Virus record (IMG/VR): IMGVR_UViG_3300036860_000076 | Span: 1-29,015 of that record | Length of the DNA stretch: 29,015 nt | Strand: one strand, 5' to 3' | Source: a virus | Shown: positions 22,724-29,015 of the stretch, in pieces | Layout of the letters: each line of letters begins with the position of its first letter | How positions within the stretch are numbered: position 1 is the first letter of the stretch | Position numbers and translations under genes: made by a program | The notes under the pieces: generated by a model | Database searches by the model: none | Told to the model about the DNA's origin: nothing | What the model saw: the letters and a program-made list of their open reading frames with translations, nothing else

Positions 22724-23856
22724 TGGAATCCATGACTGAGAAATTCCAGCGTGCGCTTCCGCGCAGTCATAAGGTTGCGCAGAAAGTCGAATTGCTTACA
22801 CAGTACGGCAACGTCGATTTGACTGCCGAGGGAATTACTGCGGGCGGACGGGTTGAAGTGTCTTCGACCGAGACACGTCGCACGATGCAACTCAACTTCG
22901 TTGACAATGAAGGGATCTGGCTTCCGTTCCAGGTTAACGATCCACTGACTCCGGCCGGGAATGAGATTCGTCTGTACCGGGGAATTGACTTTCAGGATGG
23001 TACCAGCCCTGAGCTAATTCCGATCGGCACATTCCGTTTTGTGCAGGTCGATGTTCCAGCACCGAAGGTTATGCTTAATGGGTTCGACCGATCCTATGCA
23101 GTCAAAGGGAATCCGGTCTCGGAAACGTTCACCATCCCCAAGGGTACGAACGTTGTTGCAGCGATCGAGTCTATTTTGTTGCGTGTCTACCCGACCTCGA
23201 TTTTCCAACTGGAGCGGACGCTGCCGGATCTTGACGAGACGACAAATCTTATGGTGGTGGAAATCGAGGCGGACGCCTGGTCAATCATGCAGGATCTTGC
23301 AGCGAACGTTGGGCACGACTTGTATTTCAATCCGAAGGGTGAGTTGGTCATGCGCTCGGTCCCGGACCCTTCGACCGCAATTCCTGACTTTGAGTTCGAC
23401 GACAGTAGTGAAGATAACATGGGGATGTCGGGTATTTCTTTAAGCTGGGATGCAAGCGATGTCGTGAACCGCGTGGTTGCGATTGGCGAGAATCCTGACA
23501 ACACAACAATCTATCGTGGCGAGGCGAAAGACACGGACCCTGGTAGCCCAACACAGTATGATGGTCCGTTCGGACGCAAGACACTGATCATTCGGGATGA
23601 GAAGATCGGCTCGCAGGCGCAGGCAGAACAGCGCGCTCGTGCGGAGCTGATTAAGCGGCTTGGCATTCCGCAGTCGCTAACGATTCCCTCGCTTGTGCAT
23701 CCTGCGCTCGAAGCTGGAGACGTGCTGCGAGTAACCAGCAATAAACTCGGCGGACTGACGCAAGTTGTGATTGCCGACTCGTTTCCGGTTCCCTTGCGGG
23801 CAAACGAGAGCATGACGATTGAGACTCGGCAGCGATTGATTGGGGCGAACGTATGA
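22723..23856 (+). CDS. Minor tail protein, tail-hub-like (DUF5047-type)
   Basis: This 377-residue protein starts at ATG 22723 (TAATG overlap). The N-terminal third (VELLTQYGNVDLTAEGITAGG, then RRTMQLNFVD and IRLYRGIDF) and the later segments (NVVAAIESILLRVYP, AWSIMQDLAANVGHDLYFNPKGELVMR, VVNRVVAIGEN) match the hub-like minor tail proteins of actinophages, related in design to T4 gp27/lambda gpJ hub domains. It would form the ring at the tail tip through which the tape measure passes. It overlaps the next gene by an ATGA. Confidence 0.7.
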   Translation: MESMTEKFQRALPRSHKVAQKVELLTQYGNVDLTAEGITAGGRVEVSSTETRRTMQLNFVDNEGIWLPFQVNDPLTPAGNEIRLYRGIDFQDGTSPELIPIGTFRFVQVDVPAPKVMLNGFDRSYAVKGNPVSETFTIPKGTNVVAAIESILLRVYPTSIFQLERTLPDLDETTNLMVVEIEADAWSIMQDLAANVGHDLYFNPKGELVMRSVPDPSTAIPDFEFDDSSEDNMGMSGISLSWDASDVVNRVVAIGENPDNTTIYRGEAKDTDPGSPTQYDGPFGRKTLIIRDEKIGSQAQAEQRARAELIKRLGIPQSLTIPSLVHPALEAGDVLRVTSNKLGGLTQVVIADSFPVPLRANESMTIETRQRLIGANV

Positions 23857-24605
23857 GCCTGATCCTGCCGGGCTCCCGGGCGTACAAGAAGCTGCTGAAT
23901 CAGTCAGTGGCGAAAACGACTGACGAGCAGCGCGGTGTCCTCTACCCGTATCTGCGACAGGCTTTAGTGGTCGCAATTGATGCGTCAACGCTGAGCTGTA
24001 CGATCGAGTTGGGTGGTGACAGCACGGTCGATATCGGCGGCGTAAAGGTTCTTCATGATTACGTGCCACGTATCAATGATATCGTGTGGGTATTGCAGAA
24101 CGGCACGAGTTATCTGATTGTTGGCGCGCAAGACACGAAGACTCCGGCCTGTCAGATTCGATCGGACAATGAGCCGGTCACCACGGCGGGTGCTGCCTCA
24201 ATTACATTCGATTTCGCTGGTGGGACAGCGGATATCGAGACACACAGCGGCATGTCAGATATTGCCAATGATCGAATCGTCATACCTTGGCCAGGAAGGT
24301 ATCTAGTCGGTGCCCAAGTTCGGCACGTTGGTAATTCACCATCAGCAAACTGTAAACGCATGGCGTACATTAGCAAAAACGCAGGTACTACTGGAATCCT
24401 TCCTGTCTGGGAAGAGACCGGTACGATTAGTCCGTTCGAGGCTGAATGGTTTACAATGAGCGTGATCCTCGATCTTGTAGCCAATGACAATATCTCGCTA
24501 CGAATTAAAGGTGGATTAACGGGTGAAGTTGACGTTCGTTGGGGGGATGGCACAAACGGATTCCAGCACAACGAAACAAAACTCTGGGTAGTGTATCAAG
24601 GATAG
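23853..24605 (+). CDS. Tail tip protein with OB-like and C1q/TNF-like domains
   Basis: The 250-residue product starts at ATG 23853 overlapping the hub gene stop. Residues about 35-95 have a short-strand OB-like pattern (ALVVAIDASTLSCTIELGG, DYVPRINDIVWVLQNGTSYLIVGAQD), as in hub-spike proteins. Residues about 100-250 look like a C1q/TNF-type jelly roll (IVIPWPGRYLVGAQVRHVG, RMAYISKNAG, WFTMSVILDLVANDNISLRI, TKLWVVYQG), which is common in trimeric receptor-binding phage proteins. It is a good candidate for the host-binding tip. Confidence 0.7.
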   Translation: MSLILPGSRAYKKLLNQSVAKTTDEQRGVLYPYLRQALVVAIDASTLSCTIELGGDSTVDIGGVKVLHDYVPRINDIVWVLQNGTSYLIVGAQDTKTPACQIRSDNEPVTTAGAASITFDFAGGTADIETHSGMSDIANDRIVIPWPGRYLVGAQVRHVGNSPSANCKRMAYISKNAGTTGILPVWEETGTISPFEAEWFTMSVILDLVANDNISLRIKGGLTGEVDVRWGDGTNGFQHNETKLWVVYQG

Positions 24606-24614
24606 GAGTTAGTA

Positions 24615-24911
24615 ATGCCAACTGGCTTGAACCGCAGTCTTACAGCAGACGAGATTAACCGTCGGGCGGGTACCATTGCCAAGGATCTCAACGAGGCAAT
24701 GAACGACGTTGGCAATCTCAAGATATTCTTTGACACTTGGGATGACACGGCGCTTGCTGCATACGGACTTTCGACTGACGACATCACCACACTTCGCGCG
24801 GTCGTCACGGACCTCAATCAGATTCGCAACCTGTACCTCGGAGGCCAAACGCTGACGGTCGCTTACGACCACCGCACGTTCGCACGCCGGATCTGGGGTT
24901 TTGGATTTTGA
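24615..24911 (+). CDS. Small tail-associated protein, 98 residues
   Basis: ATG 24615 follows AGGAG. The product is helical (LTADEINRRAGTIAKDLNEAMNDVGNLKIFFDTWDDTALAAYGLSTDDITTLRAVVTDL written in parts: ADEINRRAGTIAKDL, LSTDDITTLRAVVTDL) and ends in an aromatic tail (FARRIWGFGF). This type of small helical protein is common just after tail-tip genes in actinophages. It may be a tail accessory factor. Exact role unknown. Confidence 0.6.
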   Translation: MPTGLNRSLTADEINRRAGTIAKDLNEAMNDVGNLKIFFDTWDDTALAAYGLSTDDITTLRAVVTDLNQIRNLYLGGQTLTVAYDHRTFARRIWGFGF

Positions 24912-24933
24912 GTGCGGGGAGGAATGCCCTCGA

Positions 24934-25140
24934 ATGATAAAAGAGTTGAGGATTGATGCGATGACAAAGGTAGTTTTCTGGCAGATGCTCTTGGGCACTC
25001 TTGCGCTCATAGAGCAATTGGCTTGGGCTATGATGGGACATGAACCGCAGTTCCTTATTCTGGGGACAGCATTGGCATTGCTAGGAGGCGGCACGATTCA
25101 GCAAATCGGTATAGGGAAAGGCGGAGGGAATGACAAGTGA
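24934..25140 (+). CDS. Small membrane protein, holin candidate
   Basis: From ATG 24934 the product is 68 residues with two hydrophobic segments (VVFWQMLLGTLALIEQLAWAMM and FLILGTALALLGGGTIQQIGIG, given here as regions near 13-34 and 40-60) and a short Gly/Lys-rich tail. Size and topology suit a class II holin, which would permeabilise the membrane to release or activate the endolysin. Starts at 24934 (GGGGAGG, 11-nt spacing) and 24961 (GAGG, 9 nt; 59 residues) are both possible. It overlaps the next gene. Confidence 0.55.
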   Translation: MIKELRIDAMTKVVFWQMLLGTLALIEQLAWAMMGHEPQFLILGTALALLGGGTIQQIGIGKGGGNDK

Positions 25141-25519
25141 AGAAGAACCTCATGCGAGGCATGAAACAACGCCCGGATCTAACGACATGGTATCTGGTAT
25201 GGATCACAACAATCATACTCATGGGAGTAATGGCAATGCACCGATGACGGTGCGTGAATACCGGCGGAACCACAAACGGCTCATCGCTGCATTTATCGCC
25301 CTTTGCTTTTTCGTGCTAGTTGGCAACGGGCTCGGTTGGTCTCTCTATTCCAATTTGAACAAGGGTGTTTGTCACGAGCGCAATGAGCGAGCTGTCGCTG
25401 CTGGCCGGGCGCTCAAACAGCTTGAGCAGGCGGCCATTGCAGACAACGACCCCTATCAGTCGTTAGTATGGCACCAATATAATGAAGCGACCAAGAGCAC
25501 TCCCCTCCCGAAGTGCTAG
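25130..25519 (+). CDS. Single-pass membrane protein of the lysis region
   Basis: The 129-residue protein starts at ATG 25130 behind GGAGGG, overlapping the end of the preceding membrane protein gene. Residues 1-48 are polar, His/Asn-rich and likely cytoplasmic. One membrane helix (about 50-75, LIAAFIALCFFVLVGNGLGW) is followed by a charged outer part with a Cys near each end (GVCHERNERAV, ending PKC). This layout suggests a second holin-like or spanin-like lysis accessory, but no family is recognised. Confidence 0.6.
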   Translation: MTSEEEPHARHETTPGSNDMVSGMDHNNHTHGSNGNAPMTVREYRRNHKRLIAAFIALCFFVLVGNGLGWSLYSNLNKGVCHERNERAVAAGRALKQLEQAAIADNDPYQSLVWHQYNEATKSTPLPKC

Positions 25520-25528
25520 GATAGAGCT

Positions 25529-25645
25529 ATGGAACCGAAGAATAGCGCGGGCATGCCGATCTCCGAAGAGGCGAAAGAGATCGAGCAGACCGACAACAGC
25601 CCAAAGCCCGAAGACGGGCCGCAAGACGAGGTCTCGCAGCTATGA
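25529..25645 (+). CDS. Acidic 38-residue protein
   Basis: ATG 25529 follows AGGATAGAG, and the TGA (25643-25645) overlaps the ATG of the HNH gene. The product (MEPKNSAGMPISEEAKEIEQ, then acidic/Pro-rich to SQL) is highly charged and probably disordered. Good start and coupling support expression. Function unknown. Confidence 0.5.
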   Translation: MEPKNSAGMPISEEAKEIEQTDNSPKPEDGPQDEVSQL

Positions 25646-26016
25646 GTAAGCGTGGGCCTAAGCCGCAGATTTGGAAGCGGATGCATTTGCCAGATCGTTT
25701 CTGGGCGAAGGTTGCTATCCCGAGTAATTCAGATGGTTGTTGGAAGTGGACTGGTGCGGTAAATAGTCGAGGTTATGGACAACTTGCCGGAACATTTAAG
25801 GGAACCTGCAATTACGCACACGTCCTAATGTATGAGTCTCGATATGGTCCGGTAACCAAGGGAAAGCAAGTTGACCACCGCTGTCATACAGTTGAGTGTC
25901 TAGAGGGTGAGCGGTGCGAACATCGACGGTGCGTTAATCCAGAGCACCTACAGGAATTAACACACCTAGAGAATCAATTACGCGGCCGTACATTCGTTGC
26001 GGGATATCAACCATGA
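25642..26016 (+). CDS. HNH endonuclease (HNH_3 type)
   Basis: This 124-residue protein has a compact HNH_3-like fold: FWAKVAIPSNSDGCWKWTGAVNSRGYG (parts: DRFWAKV, GCWKWTG, NSRGYG), YAHVLMYE, VDHRCH (Asp78-His79), Cys81/86/92/97 for zinc, and CVNPEHL. Such genes are mobile in phages, often beside lysis or replication genes. The ATG overlaps the upstream stop and its TGA overlaps the endolysin ATG (ATGA at 26013-26016), so it is embedded in the operon without disrupting translation. It may act as a homing endonuclease or have been co-opted. Confidence 0.8.
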   Translation: MSKRGPKPQIWKRMHLPDRFWAKVAIPSNSDGCWKWTGAVNSRGYGQLAGTFKGTCNYAHVLMYESRYGPVTKGKQVDHRCHTVECLEGERCEHRRCVNPEHLQELTHLENQLRGRTFVAGYQP

Positions 26017-27422
26017 GTAGCGTTGCAGAAATACTCGATATGTGTCGCTCACAACTCGGTTACCTTGAGGAACCTCCGGGTAGTAATTGGACGAAGTACG
26101 GTCAGTGGTATGGGTTGAATCCTGCGGCGTGGTGTGACATCTGGATTTCTTGGTGCGCAGCAATGACAGGCAACGACGCGGCAGTCGGGAGATTCGCGTG
26201 GACTGTTGCGCACGCGCAGTGGTTTTACGATCACGGTCAATTTAATCAGACGCCTTCTGTCGGCGCCATTGTGTTCTTTGACTGGAGCGGGTCACAGAGG
26301 ATCGACGCCATTGACCATGTTGGAATTGTTGAGGCCGTCAATGATGACGGCTCGATCACCACGATTGAAGGGAATTCAGACGACACCTGCAAACGAGTGA
26401 TTCGTCGAGCGAACATTGTCGGGTACGGACACCCAGCCTATCAGGAGGTTGCCTTGCGAGGAATGTATGATGCAGCATATCCTCCGAGCGTGCCGCCAAA
26501 GCTCGCTGTTGTTGCCGGCTACATCGGCGGCAACACACCGCACGTTTGGACAGATGCCGAATGGGCAGACCAGATGGCAAAGTCTGGTGCCAAATACAAG
26601 CTGCCGATTTTCGTTCGTTCGACTGGCGGTGATCCGGTCGCAGACGCGACGGCTGCTGTTGCTTGGGCGCTCAAGCGTGGCCAGCCGAAAGGGACGCTGA
26701 TCGCACTCGACTACGAGACGCGCATCGACGCGACATATCTCAATACGTTCGACGCGAAGGTTGTTGCGAACGGCTACAAGACAATTGTTTATGGCTCGCG
26801 TTCGTTCGTGATGCAGAATCCTAAGCCCTCGGGCGGTTACTGGACTGCGACGTGGGATAATGTTTTTCACCTTGACTCGGGCGCGACGATCACACAGTAC
26901 GGTGGTGATACGCAAGGGGAACCGTACGATCTGAATGCAGTGGCAGACAATGCCCCGCTCTGGGGCGGCACAGTACAGGGGGTTTTCATGGCACTTTCAG
27001 ATGCAGAGCAGGCCGAAGTTCTCAAGGCTTGCCGACAGATTAACGCGGCAGTTGGCTCTGGGCAGGCTTCTTACGAGAGCACGATCGAGGCGATCCTTGG
27101 TACCGCGCAAGCACTCGTGAATGAGGGTCGCTCGCAGACGGGCACAGTCGTTAACGCTGTCAATAGCGCGAAGACTGCATTGCTCGGGAGTCGTGGCGCG
27201 GACTTGTCCGACGTGCTCGGCAAGGTAGAAGGAAATTACAACGCGATCGGTGCGGTCGATGGGAAGGTCGCGGCTGTCGATAGTGCGGTCGCTGACGTGA
27301 AGTCGCTTGTGCAGGCTGGCGTTGTGGTTGACGTTGCGGCGCTTGCAGCCGCACTGACCTCGGTGCTCGGGCCGTCGCTTGCGACCGAGCTGGGCTCCCG
27401 GCTGATCGTGCCCTCGCCTTGA
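26013..27422 (+). CDS. Endolysin: CHAP peptidase plus GH25-like (DUF1906-type) domain and C-terminal coil domain
   Basis: The 469-residue lysin has three parts. Residues 1-145 are a CHAP amidase/peptidase (WCDIWISWC with Cys41, DHVGIVE with His102, IEGN about 118-121). Residues 163-320 look like the GH25-like/DUF1906 glycoside-hydrolase barrel (VVAGYIGGN, TLIALDYETR with Asp233/Glu235, WTATWDN, ITQYGG). Residues 326-469 are helical and Ala/Val-rich (ALSDAEQAEVLKACRQI to LGSRLIVPSP), perhaps an oligomerisation or wall-binding part. There is no signal peptide, so export needs a holin. A strong internal ribosome binding site at residue 326 could make the C-terminal part separately. Confidence 0.88.
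   Translation: MSSVAEILDMCRSQLGYLEEPPGSNWTKYGQWYGLNPAAWCDIWISWCAAMTGNDAAVGRFAWTVAHAQWFYDHGQFNQTPSVGAIVFFDWSGSQRIDAIDHVGIVEAVNDDGSITTIEGNSDDTCKRVIRRANIVGYGHPAYQEVALRGMYDAAYPPSVPPKLAVVAGYIGGNTPHVWTDAEWADQMAKSGAKYKLPIFVRSTGGDPVADATAAVAWALKRGQPKGTLIALDYETRIDATYLNTFDAKVVANGYKTIVYGSRSFVMQNPKPSGGYWTATWDNVFHLDSGATITQYGGDTQGEPYDLNAVADNAPLWGGTVQGVFMALSDAEQAEVLKACRQINAAVGSGQASYESTIEAILGTAQALVNEGRSQTGTVVNAVNSAKTALLGSRGADLSDVLGKVEGNYNAIGAVDGKVAAVDSAVADVKSLVQAGVVVDVAALAAALTSVLGPSLATELGSRLIVPSP
26977..26990 (+). promoter_or_regulatory. Internal ribosome binding site and in-frame ATG within the endolysin gene
   Basis: AGGGGG (26977-26982) lies 5 nt before an in-frame ATG at 26988-26990 (Met326). Initiation here would yield a 144-residue protein consisting of exactly the C-terminal domain, beginning MALSDAEQ. 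Several phage endolysins are known to make a free C-terminal subunit this way; that it happens here is inference. Confidence 0.55.
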
Positions 27423-27436
27423 TAGGAGGTTGTCAA
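27419..27436 (+). repeat. Start-associated inverted repeat, copy 2 (one mismatch)
   Basis: TTGATAGGAGGTTGTCAA overlaps the endolysin TGA (27420-27422) and ends on the A of the ATG (27436) of the next gene. The 6-nt spacer GGAGGT is the Shine-Dalgarno. In mRNA the outer hexamers could pair (one mismatch) and present the ribosome site in a loop. Confidence 0.6.
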
Positions 27437-28092
27437 TGTTTGTGAAGTGGGGACGGGTCATTTTGGTCCTGACCTTGTTTGCTGTCATGGCAAGCATTGT
27501 CACACCAGCTAAGGCAAAGATGATTGACAGTAAGGCTATTCTCACTACCGATTCGGGAAGTCTTACGTGGAAGCCAGTCGCTATCGTTGACGATCAGGTT
27601 ACTTATACTGGTAACGCTACTTACTATTACCAGCTCAGAGTCACTATGAGCATTGCCTGGAAGTCATATGATGGCCAAGGGCATTATTCTTCTGACGGGC
27701 CTTACGCCTTCCGCGCGCACCCTTCCTGCGTAAAGATTGCTCGATCGAACGGCAATGTCTATCCGACGTATTGCAACTTCGGTTGGGATAAGTCTGCACT
27801 GGAAGTCAGGAGCGATTCAGGCGCGTGGTATCAGCCATTCGGAACACATGACTTCGATACTCTCTCCGCGACCCAGGTTATTTGGCAAGGAAGCTGGCAC
27901 GATCTCTCCACAACTATTTTTGGTTGGGGTGATTGGCTTAGGTCAATTTCTCATTGTGCGCATGCTAGGTTCCTTGACATTAACCACCTGACCAATTGGT
28001 ATGGCTCGGCATCGTTTGATTTCCAGGCAGGAACGGAGGCTGAGCAGGCTGGTTATTGGGCAGGTCTGGTATCGGGACCGACGTGTCCCTAA
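27436..28092 (+). CDS. Secreted protein of unknown function
   Basis: The 218-residue protein has a clear Sec signal peptide: short basic start (MFVKWGR), hydrophobic core VILVLTLFAVMASIV and an AKA cleavage site near residue 27. The mature part (about 190 residues) has four Cys (98, 113, 174, 217), suggesting two disulfides, and is rich in Trp, Tyr, Gly and Ser with beta strands (YYYQLRVTMSIAWKSYD, WQGSWHDLSTTIFGWGDW). There is no GxSxG esterase motif, so it is not an obvious LysB. ATG 27436 follows GGAGG; TTG 27430 is in frame but weaker. It sits between endolysin and holin-like genes, suggesting lysis or exclusion, which is inference. Confidence 0.7.
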   Translation: MFVKWGRVILVLTLFAVMASIVTPAKAKMIDSKAILTTDSGSLTWKPVAIVDDQVTYTGNATYYYQLRVTMSIAWKSYDGQGHYSSDGPYAFRAHPSCVKIARSNGNVYPTYCNFGWDKSALEVRSDSGAWYQPFGTHDFDTLSATQVIWQGSWHDLSTTIFGWGDWLRSISHCAHARFLDINHLTNWYGSASFDFQAGTEAEQAGYWAGLVSGPTCP

Positions 28093-28093
28093 C

Positions 28094-28111
28094 TTGACAG
28101 GAGTGTGTCAA
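28094..28111 (+). repeat. Start-associated inverted repeat, copy 3 (perfect)
   Basis: TTGACAGGAGTGTGTCAA ends one base before the ATG (28112) of the next gene. The 6-nt spacer GGAGTG serves as the Shine-Dalgarno. The stem is 6 bp and perfect, with the same geometry as copies at 1775 and 27419. Confidence 0.65.
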
Positions 28112-28273
28112 ATGAACAAGGCAAAGGCTTACGCTGCGCTTGCCTTCGGGCTGGTCGGCGAAGCTGTGACGCTCGGGCTTGTGCCGGACAAGTGGCAGGC
28201 CGTAGCCGGCGGCTTCGTGGCTCTGGGCGTGGCGCTCGGCGTGTACGCGGTCCCGAACAAGCCGAAGGTGTAA
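28112..28273 (+). CDS. Small holin-like membrane protein
   Basis: The 53-residue product (MNKAKAYAALAFGLVGEAVT, then LGLVPDKWQAVAGGFVALGV and ALGVYAVPNKPKV) has two short hydrophobic segments separated by a polar VPDKW turn and ends in a Pro/Lys tail. The GVYAVPN ending is common in actinophage small holin-like proteins. The ATG follows GGAG within the inverted repeat. It is likely a holin or a regulator of one. Confidence 0.65.
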   Translation: MNKAKAYAALAFGLVGEAVTLGLVPDKWQAVAGGFVALGVALGVYAVPNKPKV

Positions 28274-28324
28274 ACCGGAAACCGGCGGCCCAAAGTCGGA
28301 TTAGACCGACATCGGAGGTTGACG

Positions 28325-29015
28325 ATGACAGAAGAGGTCGATCTCACCGCACGGGTCGCTGAGCTGGAGCGCGCGAACGTCAGTCTGCTCAAGCGGCTTG
28401 ACAGACAGAAGCGCGTGAGCGCCGATGTACTGGACGCAATCTACAGTGCTGTCCGTGACACCGGAGCAACGTACAGGCCGATCTCGAAGCCGCATACGCT
28501 ACGTGTGCCGGGCCAGTCACCCGAGGTTGCGGTCGCAATCTCAAGCGATGCGCAAGATGGCAAAGTTACTGAGACGTTCAATATGGAGGTCTTTGCCAAG
28601 CGAGCACGGATGCATACGGATAAGATCATCCGTGTGACTGAATTGCAGCGCAAGCATCATCCCGTGACCGAGCTTCACCTATGGCTATTGGGTGACTCAA
28701 TCGAAGGGGAACTGATCTTCCCTCACCAGCCGTGGCAAGTCGAGGCCGGTACGTTCTCGCAAGTCATGCACTGTCGGAAGGTCTACTGCGACATGCTCAC
28801 CGACTTGCTTGACAACTTCGAGTCAATCAAAGTCTGCGCGGTGCCAGGCAATCACGGGTGGCAGGTCGGCGGCCGTGGCAGTCGCTACAATCCCGAAACC
28901 AATTGGGACCGAGTGCTGTATGAAATGTTGCGCCTGTACTTCCGGGAAGAGTCGCGCATTACTTGGGATATCGCCTACGAAAAGAACGAGACGGGTTGGT
29001 ATTGTTTTGACGACA
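28325..29015 (+). CDS. Metallophosphoesterase (calcineurin-like), partial
   Basis: ATG 28325 lies 6 nt after GGAGG, and the frame is open to the window's end (230 residues seen). Residues 5-30 form a coiled-coil-like leader (LTARVAELERANVSLLKRL). The metal site motifs follow: ISSDAQDGK (Asp75-x-Gln77, in place of the usual Asp-x-His), WLLGDSIEG (Gly123-Asp124) and VPGNHGW (Asn176-His177). Phage members of this family often act near DNA metabolism as SbcD/Mre11-like enzymes. It marks the transition from lysis to early/replication-type genes. The C-terminal metal ligands lie beyond the window. Confidence 0.8.
   Translation, partial: MTEEVDLTARVAELERANVSLLKRLDRQKRVSADVLDAIYSAVRDTGATYRPISKPHTLRVPGQSPEVAVAISSDAQDGKVTETFNMEVFAKRARMHTDKIIRVTELQRKHHPVTELHLWLLGDSIEGELIFPHQPWQVEAGTFSQVMHCRKVYCDMLTDLLDNFESIKVCAVPGNHGWQVGGRGSRYNPETNWDRVLYEMLRLYFREESRITWDIAYEKNETGWYCFDD

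Noticed and set aside
24924-24956. Ten-codon ORF starting at ATG 24924
   Set aside because: The Shine-Dalgarno is too close to the ATG, and the reading overlaps the better-supported membrane protein starts.
28275-28310. CCGG-AAA-CCGG and GTCGG/CCGAC stems as a terminator after the holin-like gene
   Set aside because: Stems are only 4-5 bp, lack a T-run and lie close to the next ribosome binding site, so evidence for termination is weak.

Overview
This window is a continuous late-gene segment of a tailed phage genome, most likely a siphovirus infecting an actinobacterium. All recognised genes are on the + strand. They are packed tightly, with many ATGA, GTGA and TAATG stop/start overlaps, and several use GTG or TTG starts. 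The gene set fits this picture: HK97-type capsid protease and capsid protein, gpG/gpGT tail-assembly chaperones made by a -1 frameshift, a 1311-residue tape measure, and an endolysin joining a CHAP domain to a GH25-like (DUF1906-type) domain. The host assignment is inference from gene style. No stretch over 300 bases lacks a gene, and I found no tRNA, CRISPR array, integrase or IS element.

Layout. 1-174 is a probable portal C-terminus; 171-1766 the capsid protease; 1767-1921 a structured leader with a candidate promoter; 1922-3421 the major capsid protein. Next are a tail-tube-like protein (3436-3840), a small beta-rich virion protein (3855-4325), an HNH endonuclease (4335-4946) and a hairpin terminator. 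Region 5017-8369 is a modification island with a two-domain glycosyltransferase, a second GT-A glycosyltransferase and two methyltransferases. Region 8369-12659 encodes small unknowns and probable virion-surface proteins, ending in a 636-residue protein with Arg-rich repeats. The head-tail module follows: Ig-connector fusion 12656-13573, Pro-rich 46-mer, tail terminator-like 13723-14130, GT-B glycosyltransferase 14127-15158, gp10-like 15205-15684. Then come tail chaperones (15689-16137), tape measure (16140-20075) and tail-tip proteins (20075-24911). The lysis region (24934-28273) holds small membrane proteins, a second HNH gene, the endolysin, a secreted cysteine-containing protein and a holin-like protein. 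The window ends inside a metallophosphoesterase gene (28325 onward).

How it works together. The structural genes build a head and a long non-contractile tail. The glycosyltransferases and methyltransferases sit inside the structural operon, which suggests they modify virion proteins such as the neighbouring surface proteins. The tape measure carries two cell-wall hydrolase domains for entry, and the endolysin serves for exit.

Most notable: (1) an 18-bp inverted repeat, TTGAYA-N6-TGTCAA, that frames the ribosome binding site of two neighbouring lysis-region genes and recurs before the capsid gene; (2) an Arg-rich 29-36-residue repeat protein; (3) strong internal start sites in the endolysin and the capsid protease; (4) a glycan-modification island and an apparently displaced tail-tube gene inside the head genes; (5) an unrecognised secreted protein downstream of the endolysin.
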